From: Gloeophyllum trabeum ATCC 11539
Lineage: Eukaryota > Basidiomycota > Agaricomycetes > Gloeophyllales > Gloeophyllaceae
Length of the DNA stretch: 64,000 bases
Direction of reading: 5' to 3'
Assembly: GCF_000344685.1 (NCBI RefSeq)
Contig: NW_006920411.1
Span: 976,129 to 1,040,128, forward strand
Shown here: positions 56,266 to 64,000 of the stretch, piece by piece
How the letters are laid out: each line of letters begins with the position of its first letter
How positions within the stretch are numbered: the stretch's first letter is position 1
The notes under the pieces: generated by a model
What the model was told of the DNA's origin: nothing
Databases searched by the model: none
What the model saw: only the letters and a program-made list of their open reading frames with translations
Program-made: the position numbers and the translations under genes

Positions 56266-59200
56266 ATGCATCTCTACCTTTCAGAAGGTCCTCGGACTCT
56301 GTACCTCGTTACTAGCTCAGAAGACGAGAGATCTGGTCGACCGAGGCGAGCTCTCGTCTTTCGCGCGGCAGAAGGCAGTACCTCGAAAGCTATCGTTGAA
56401 TTCCTCCAGAAAGATGATGTTGACTTCTCGAATGCCGTTCGACTGTCCAGTCGGGCTATCAAAGGATGCCTGGGACTAATATCCGTCTCAAATGGTGCGC
56501 TTGCCTGTTATTACGACCGAAAAGCATGAGTTCCTCACACCCTAGCAGAGATGTTCCTAGCGGTGGTAACGTCAGCTACTGAAGTAGGCAATACGAGACC
56601 ATCAGCATCCTCTCCGGAGTCTGTCGCTCGGATACACGATGTCTCCTTCTACAGTCTCACTTCCTCCACCTGGGATGATCTCTCTGCTGCGGCCGATGCT
56701 TTACCCAGTCCCAGCTATACCGACTCTGTGGACATGCTGATGATGCAGAGAAATGAGGCGTCCAGCGCCCAGAGCTCTGCGGCTGCTGCGTTTGAACATC
56801 CCTGTGCCCCGCTGACCAAAATTCTCTCCTCTGGTTCGTTTTACTATGCGTTGGAACCTTACTGGGATATTTCGTCCCGCCTATCCCAGCGGCTGTCCCG
56901 AGACCGCGTTAGCATGAAGGACATCAACACGTTCGACGAGCGATTCGTTTGGAACGAGTACATCGTCCGTAGTTTGCTGGATTTCCGGGATAGATTGGAC
57001 CAAGACGAGCGAAATGATCTTGATAGGTGCCAGTTTATCGTAAGCCCGGTCTCCGTGACTCTATCGGCAGGAATTATCCCATTTACTATCCATAGATTCT
57101 CACCATCCAAGGATTTGTGGGGCTCTTTACCTTAGCCCTGCCCGCTCCGCCGACCAACGGGTCGCCTACCGTAGCCACTCTCACTTTAATATCGCGCTTA
57201 GGGTGGAAACGTGCAGGCACAAGGTTCAATACGCGTGGCGTCGATGACGACGGAAATTGTGCTAATTTTGTCGAGGTTCGCGGACTGACCGCTTCTGTTC
57301 ATGCCCAAAGGTCTGACCAGCAGGCTCTGTAGACGGAAACGCTATTCAGCACGGATCAGCATTGCTTTAGTTACGTACAAGTGCGCGGTAGCATCCCACG
57401 TATGTGTTATATTCCTCGAGCAATATATCCGACATCTCACCTTTCGGAACACACCTTACGCAGTATTCTGGGAGCAGCAAGGTTTGCAGACATTTGGACA
57501 ACGCATTCAAATTACCCGTCCGCAAGCGTCGCAGCCGGCATTTGAACGTCATTTTGCTCAGCTGACAGAAGAATATGGTGCTGTTCACGCCATCAACCTG
57601 CTGAGTACGAAGGAGAGCGAAGCAAGTTTGACCGCTGCATATGCACGGCACATGCAAATTGCCCACAATGTCTTCGGTGCCGACGTAGATATGACACACT
57701 TTGATTTCCACAACGCCGTCCGGATAGGGGGACATGATAGTGTCATCCGTGATCTGAGGTAGGACGGTCCGTCCGTCCTGAGACTGTTCAAGATATTAAC
57801 AACTTCGGTGTGCTGGCAGACGCCTCGAGGGCATAAATGATAACATGGAAAGGTTTGGATTCACCATGTGCGACTCAGCTACAGACGAGATCATCACCGA
57901 ACAGAAAGGTGTCTTCCGAACAAATTGCCTAGACTGGTATGTTGCAGGATACATGGCTGGGACGATGAGATGCTTACCGTACGTGTAGCTTGGATCGCAC
58001 GAACTTCGTGCAAGACATATTGTCGAGGGCGACTCTGGAGCAGTTCTTGACTTTGGTCCGGAGGGAGTGGCTCCGCGCGGGCTCTCTATGGTCATATCAT
58101 CGAGAACTGTGGGCTGAGAATGGAGATGCCTTGTCTCGCATATACGCGGGTACGGGGGCGTTGAACACGAGCTTTACTCGCAGTGGAAAGAGAACCCTAG
58201 CTGGTTCGTAAAAGAGCTTGACATAAGCTGTTCTCTGACCGCATCTTCAGGCGTGCTATCTGATGCCACGAAGAGTGTTTCCAGAGCTTACATCAATAAT
58301 TTCCAGGACAAGAACAAGCAAGTGGCGATTGACATGTTCTTGGTACGCCGTACTACAGGAAGCGTCCCGCCTAGAGTTCACGTAAGAATAGGGGAATCTT
58401 AGTGACCAAAGACAAGTGACGGTGTTCGACCCTATTCACGACTCCGTTCGTGCGGCGTTGGAGCAAAGGTATGTTGTCTCGAGTACCACGCTATTGTACC
58501 AATCTGAGCTTTACAGGTTGTCGGAGTACTCCACGACAAAACAGTGTACCATATTCGCTGGGACCTGGAACCTCAATGGCCGGGTAAGTAGGCGGGCCCT
58601 CTTTCTATCCACAATGCAGCTGAGTCTGAACTTACAGCCCCCGTCCTCGGAGTCGCTCTTGCCCTGGCTATTTCCTCAAATAAGTAGGTTTTTATTGATC
58701 TTTTGTCACTCACGGTGATCCCCAACCGCGCGTAGATGTCCCGGAGTGCGTCAGCTAGTTCTTGTAGGGATATAGGTATTAATCGAGGAGCAGACCAGAT
58801 ATCTTCGTGATAGGGTTCCAGGAAGTTGTTCCCCTGACTGCCCAACAAATCTTGCAGACTGACCCTGAGAAGAGGTCGGCATGTCTCTCAACTTCGATAA
58901 CTCCGCTCATTGTCATCGTGTAGGAGAATATGGGAGGCCAAACTCTTGGAAACGCTCGCGCGGCATCCAAACAAGAAGGAAGAGTATGTCATCCTGCGAA
59001 GCGAGCAGGTGAGCTCATATATGGAAAGAAGTTTCAGCGGTGGCAGCTCACGGTTTCACCAGTTGGTTGGGACGGCCCTTATTGTTCTTGTCAAAGCCCA
59101 GTTGACTTCAGTCATCCGCAATGTCGAAGCCACAACCCGTAAGGTAAGTGAGGCAGCGCGAGTCAGTCGGATTGATCCCAAACCTCATGTTGTAGACTGG

Positions 59201-60481
59201 CTTGCGAGGCATGTCTGGTAATAAAGGAGCCGTCGGGATACGTCTAGATTATCATGATACCAGCTTTTGCTTCCTCACGGCACACCTGGCTGCTGGGCAT
59301 AGCAATATCCAAGAACGAAATGCTGATTACTGGACGATCGTCAATGGGCTACAGTTCCTCAGAGGAAAGACTATCAAGAGCCACGAGTATGTTATCAGCA
59401 TACCCCATACACTCGTATACTCATTACTCATTTCGCCCCCCTAAGCAATGTCATATGGTTGGCAGACACCAACTATCGCATCGATCTAGAGAATGAGACC
59501 GTCAGAGCTCTTGCCCTTTCCGACAATCTTGATGCGTTGCTTGCAGCAGATCAGGTATGATGTTCATTTGTCATCTTCGGGAACAACCTCACCGTCCTGC
59601 TCAGCTGAAACAAGTGATGGACGCCAAGGCCGCATTTGTGGGATTTGAGGAAGGTCCCATCCTGTTCCGACCAACATACAAGTACGATGTGGGAACAGAC
59701 AATTATGATACCAGCGAGAAGATGAGAATACCTGCATGGACGGGTGAGTTCGTACGTTACCACATCTTACCTTAGGTTAACTGTGGCAGATCGTATCCTG
59801 TATAAGGGTAAGCAGTTAGACCTTACGGTTTACTCAAGAGCGGAATTACGGAGTTCGGATCATCGACCTGGTAAGTGACGTGCAGGATTTGTTCGTGGAC
59901 TGTCTTACACTCAAGCTGCCAGTTTTCGCTGTATTCCGGGCCGAGATACGGATAATTGACAGCATTAAACGGGCCGCACTTTCTCGCATGCTTCTGGACA
60001 GTGTCACCTCCACCGCTCCGGGTGAGAAATTGGATGAGAAACTTGCTTCATTAACTTTCCATCAGGATGACACGGACCGTAAGCAGAATTCTCTTCGTGC
60101 ATGGACGATCTACCAACTTGATCCGTGTCCGAACAGTTCCACCGCCAAGTTCCGATGACGCAGCATGGTGGGATAGCCCCGGTGAGTTGCTTTCCACTGT
60201 CGTTAACAGATGCTAACCACAGTGCCACCGCAGATCACCCGAATGGAGTTTTCAATGTATCGGAGAGCAGCGTCTCAACAGGGCCACAATCCAGGAACCC
60301 GTTTGATTCTCCGAGCGACTCTCCCCTCTCAAGCTCACCGTCCTCATCAGATGAGGAATTATATGCACATGCACTGCAATTGCCGACACCTATGGCACCC
60401 ACTGTCGCTGGACGAAAACCACCACCTCCGCCTCCACCACGGAGCAACAGACCATCTCGGCAGAACGGCGATGCAGCGTAA
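56266..60481 (+). CDS. Synaptojanin-like phosphoinositide phosphatase (Sac1 + 5-phosphatase)
   Basis: A two-domain lipid phosphatase of the Inp51/52/53 type. It clears PI(4,5)P2 and PI4P at the plasma membrane and endosomes during endocytosis. The Sac1 half opens [15 protein letters not shown] and has [26 protein letters not shown] and the CX5R active site NCLDCLDRTN, whose second Cys codon is split by an intron at 57937–57988. The 5-phosphatase half has [63 protein letters not shown] and [14 protein letters not shown]. The C-terminal tail contains RNPFDSPSD, an NPF motif that binds EH-domain endocytic proteins, and the Pro-rich [16 protein letters not shown] for SH3 binding. Yeast paralogue assignment is not possible from sequence alone. 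More than ten exons. Confidence 0.93.
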
Positions 60482-60613
60482 GACCCTTCCCTGGGTTATT
60501 CTACAATGACAGTACTGTACGGAGGGTGGCCCAAGATATCGAGTGCATCTAACTTGCGAGAGGCATCCGTAAAACTTCATAAGAGTGACTGCGTGCAGAC
60601 AAATCGACCGATA

Positions 60614-62502
60614 CTAGATAAGGCCTTGCTTCTTCAGATCTTCGTATGTCTTGCGGTTGTACACATTGCCTTCATCATCCTCGAGTTCTTCCATCGTCTC
60701 TTGCTCGAATATTTCATGACGGCCTTCTCGCTTTAATCGTTCAGCCACTAGACACAGGAGTTAGCTTCTATCCCAGACGGGGCTGGCGATGATCATAACG
60801 TACAGGCCAGGGCATCTTCAATCCTAGTAATCTCATGGAAGTGCTTTGTATTCGGGAGTCCAAGAGCTCGCATTCCGAAAGCGTGCCTTGATTCCTATGG
60901 AGCAAGGTTAGTACTCCGACAACCCTGTCTTCTGGGACGTACCTGGAAGTGTCGCTCAAAATTCTTCCTACAAGTGTAGAAAGAGGTCAAACACAGTGCC
61001 TTATCGTAGGGTGGTTTGAGCGTACCTTCCCATGTACACATGATCCGAGCAGATCTCACACCGATATTCAACCCCCAAACCGTGAAGTTTGTACAGCCAA
61101 TAGGGAATAGGTTTGCCATCCCATCCTAAGGGTAGTTTCAAGGGGTTGTATATCCGCTCTTCCTCTTCCTCCTCCTCCCCTTCGCCTTTGGCAGCGGGTG
61201 GCGGAGCCGGTTTCTTAGATTGCTCGACGAGTTCTTGCTCACGTTCTCGAGCGGTGAGAGAGAATCTGCGCTCGACATTGGACTTCGTGTCGTTGAGTGT
61301 GGGAATTAGCGAGCGCAACAGTGCAGTCGAGAGATAGGTGTAAAGCGCGGCAGATCGATGCTTTGCAGCATTTGACTTCTGGGGAACCAAAGAGGGAGGC
61401 GGCATAGACCCGGAGCGCGTACCATTGGGATTTTGTGGAGGCGCTTCAGCGGTTGCTTGCTTGGCCGTAGCCTTGATGTGTCGCTTTGAGGTCAGATGAG
61501 CGTCATAGACAGTCTGCTTCGCGTAATGTTTCTGACCTGCAGGACATTCATTAACAGGTCCCAATGCCAACGTCGTGGAACCTACATGCGGCACACCACA
61601 CACCACCTTCCGAGCCATTGGCATCTGGCTGGGTTTTGGAACGAGCTTCTTCCCAATCCGACAGCTCTCCCGCCTCCCATTTCTTATTGAAGTCCTCTGC
61701 AGCTTCCTTTTGCGCTGTATCGACGTCCACAAGAGGTTGCGTCCTTTTCGTGAAAGAAAGTAGATAAGCATGCAGAGACTTGATGTATCTTAGGACAAGC
61801 CCATAAGATGGAATTCGATCTACAGAGTCACAGCACGCACAGCTCATAATCTCTTGATAGTCGAACTTCTTTGGGCAAGTCTGAATGAATAGGACCATTC
61901 TGGGCGGCAATGAGAATGTCGAGGTACTGAAGATAGCCAAGTCGTTTGCCAACATTCTTGATGTTGTTGTAAGTATTATGATTGGCGTACAGGTCAAGGT
62001 ATTTCCCATAAGCTTCCTCACCCGAGAACAACAGGGCGATTGCTGGAGCAGCAAAGGGGCATGAATGAAGTCGGAGTTGCAGGGGGCGTACTGACTACTC
62101 ACGGTCTTCCTGCTCCTCGTCTTCGTCCTCTCCCTCGACCTCCTGTCCTTCCTCCAGAAACGCCGCGAGTTCCAACTCAAATCCCCCTGCTACGGAGTCA
62201 GGGTACTTGGCATAGTGCTCCTGGATTTTCACCAACCGCGAATAGAACTCAGATAGGTCGTCGTGCTTTGAGGAAGCAGACAATGATTCTATCTCGGCAT
62301 TCCTAGTATCTTGGTCCTGATAGAGACCATCCAGAGCAGTTACGCGAGAGCCAATACGGTCTAGGATTTGAGATGCTTTGTGTTCCGTCTGCAGCCGTTG
62401 TTGGTGGTTTGGGTTTGGCTTGGACAGCAACTGGTACAAAGCTCTTTCGTAGCGTTCTATCTCCTCGTGGGTCTGCCTTTGTACTTCGATAACCGAGTCC
62501 AT
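60614..62502 (-). CDS. SF3A3: Splicing factor 3A subunit 3 (SF3a60/Prp9)
   Basis: A subunit of the SF3a complex of U2 snRNP, needed for branch-site recognition in the prespliceosome. The start [19 protein letters not shown] is followed by [40 protein letters not shown], and [10 protein letters not shown]. The C-terminal part contains [39 protein letters not shown] (C2H2 zinc finger), then [20 protein letters not shown] and [20 protein letters not shown] at the end. An additional zinc-finger-like CAAC segment with HLTSKRHIK lies in the middle. Length and order agree with SF3a60. Convergent with the synaptojanin-like gene (132 bp) and divergent from eIF4A-III. Confidence 0.95.
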
Positions 62503-62668
62503 GTTGGTCGATGTCGAGGACGAACGAGAATGCACGCGCACAAATGAAGCGCCCAGTTGGGATCTCTCGCTGTTTCGAACTCAGCAGCTTAGTCAGCATT
62601 TTCGCCTTCTGGGATTGCTTGCTCTTCCCTTCGGATCCGGAGGTTCGCGTTTGCATACAACCGTCAAA
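62503..62668. promoter_or_regulatory. Shared 166-bp divergent promoter, SF3A3/FAL1
   Basis: The shortest head-to-head gap in the window, and both genes work on pre-mRNA splicing. No TATA box seen. Confidence 0.5.

Positions 62669-64000
<1,332 letters not shown>

Overview
The window reads as nuclear DNA of a filamentous basidiomycete, most likely an Agaricomycete. Genes are broken by many short GT–AG introns of about 45–75 nt. Several proteins have typical agaricomycete forms: expanded F-box/LRR families, a tandem amidohydrolase, and serine/proline-rich regulators. There are no operons, bacterial signals or CRISPR arrays. Gene models below were spliced by eye from reading frame, splice signals and family motifs.

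Layout. 1–9.3 kb: the 5' part of a frameshifted alpha/beta-hydrolase, a Reb1/TTF-I-like Myb protein, the divergent pair LSM3/NAA10, a DUF676-like serine hydrolase, a 563-nt assembly gap flanked by a nearly perfect direct repeat, and a Gag1-like protein. 9.5–22.8 kb: a looser accessory region with a single-exon F-box protein, a putative small inverted-repeat element, a membrane-anchored tandem amidohydrolase, an LRR protein of GRR1 type that lacks its F-box, and more than 3 kb with no gene. 22.9–32.3 kb: two large RhoGEF genes arranged tail to tail and a possible 63-residue membrane protein. 32.3–35.2 kb: nothing recognisable. 35.2–50.1 kb: a zinc alcohol dehydrogenase, an SP/TP-rich protein, the RNA polymerase I largest subunit, an aldehyde dehydrogenase, the ESCRT-III protein Vps60, and a MetX-type serine O-acetyltransferase. 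50.3–64 kb: a Ser/Pro-rich unknown, the ESCRT-III protein Did2, the COPII cargo receptor SVP26, a synaptojanin-like phosphatase, the splicing factor SF3a60, and the 5' part of eIF4A-III (FAL1).

Several genes touch shared processes: rRNA transcription (Reb1-like, RPA190), pre-mRNA processing (LSM3, SF3a60, eIF4A-III), membrane traffic and endosomal sorting (Vps60, Did2, SVP26, synaptojanin), and Rho signalling (two RhoGEFs). Five close head-to-head pairs are separated by only 166–473 bp.

The most distinctive signal is architectural. The catalytic NADFDGD motif of RNA polymerase I is assembled across three consecutive microexons of 14, 18 and 21 nt, separated by four introns of 52–57 nt. Other tiny coding exons occur in Did2 (16 and 20 nt), the DUF676-like hydrolase (15 nt, next to a GC–AG intron), NAA10 (21 nt) and SVP26 (23 nt). 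No previously undescribed defence, mobile or biosynthetic system was evident.
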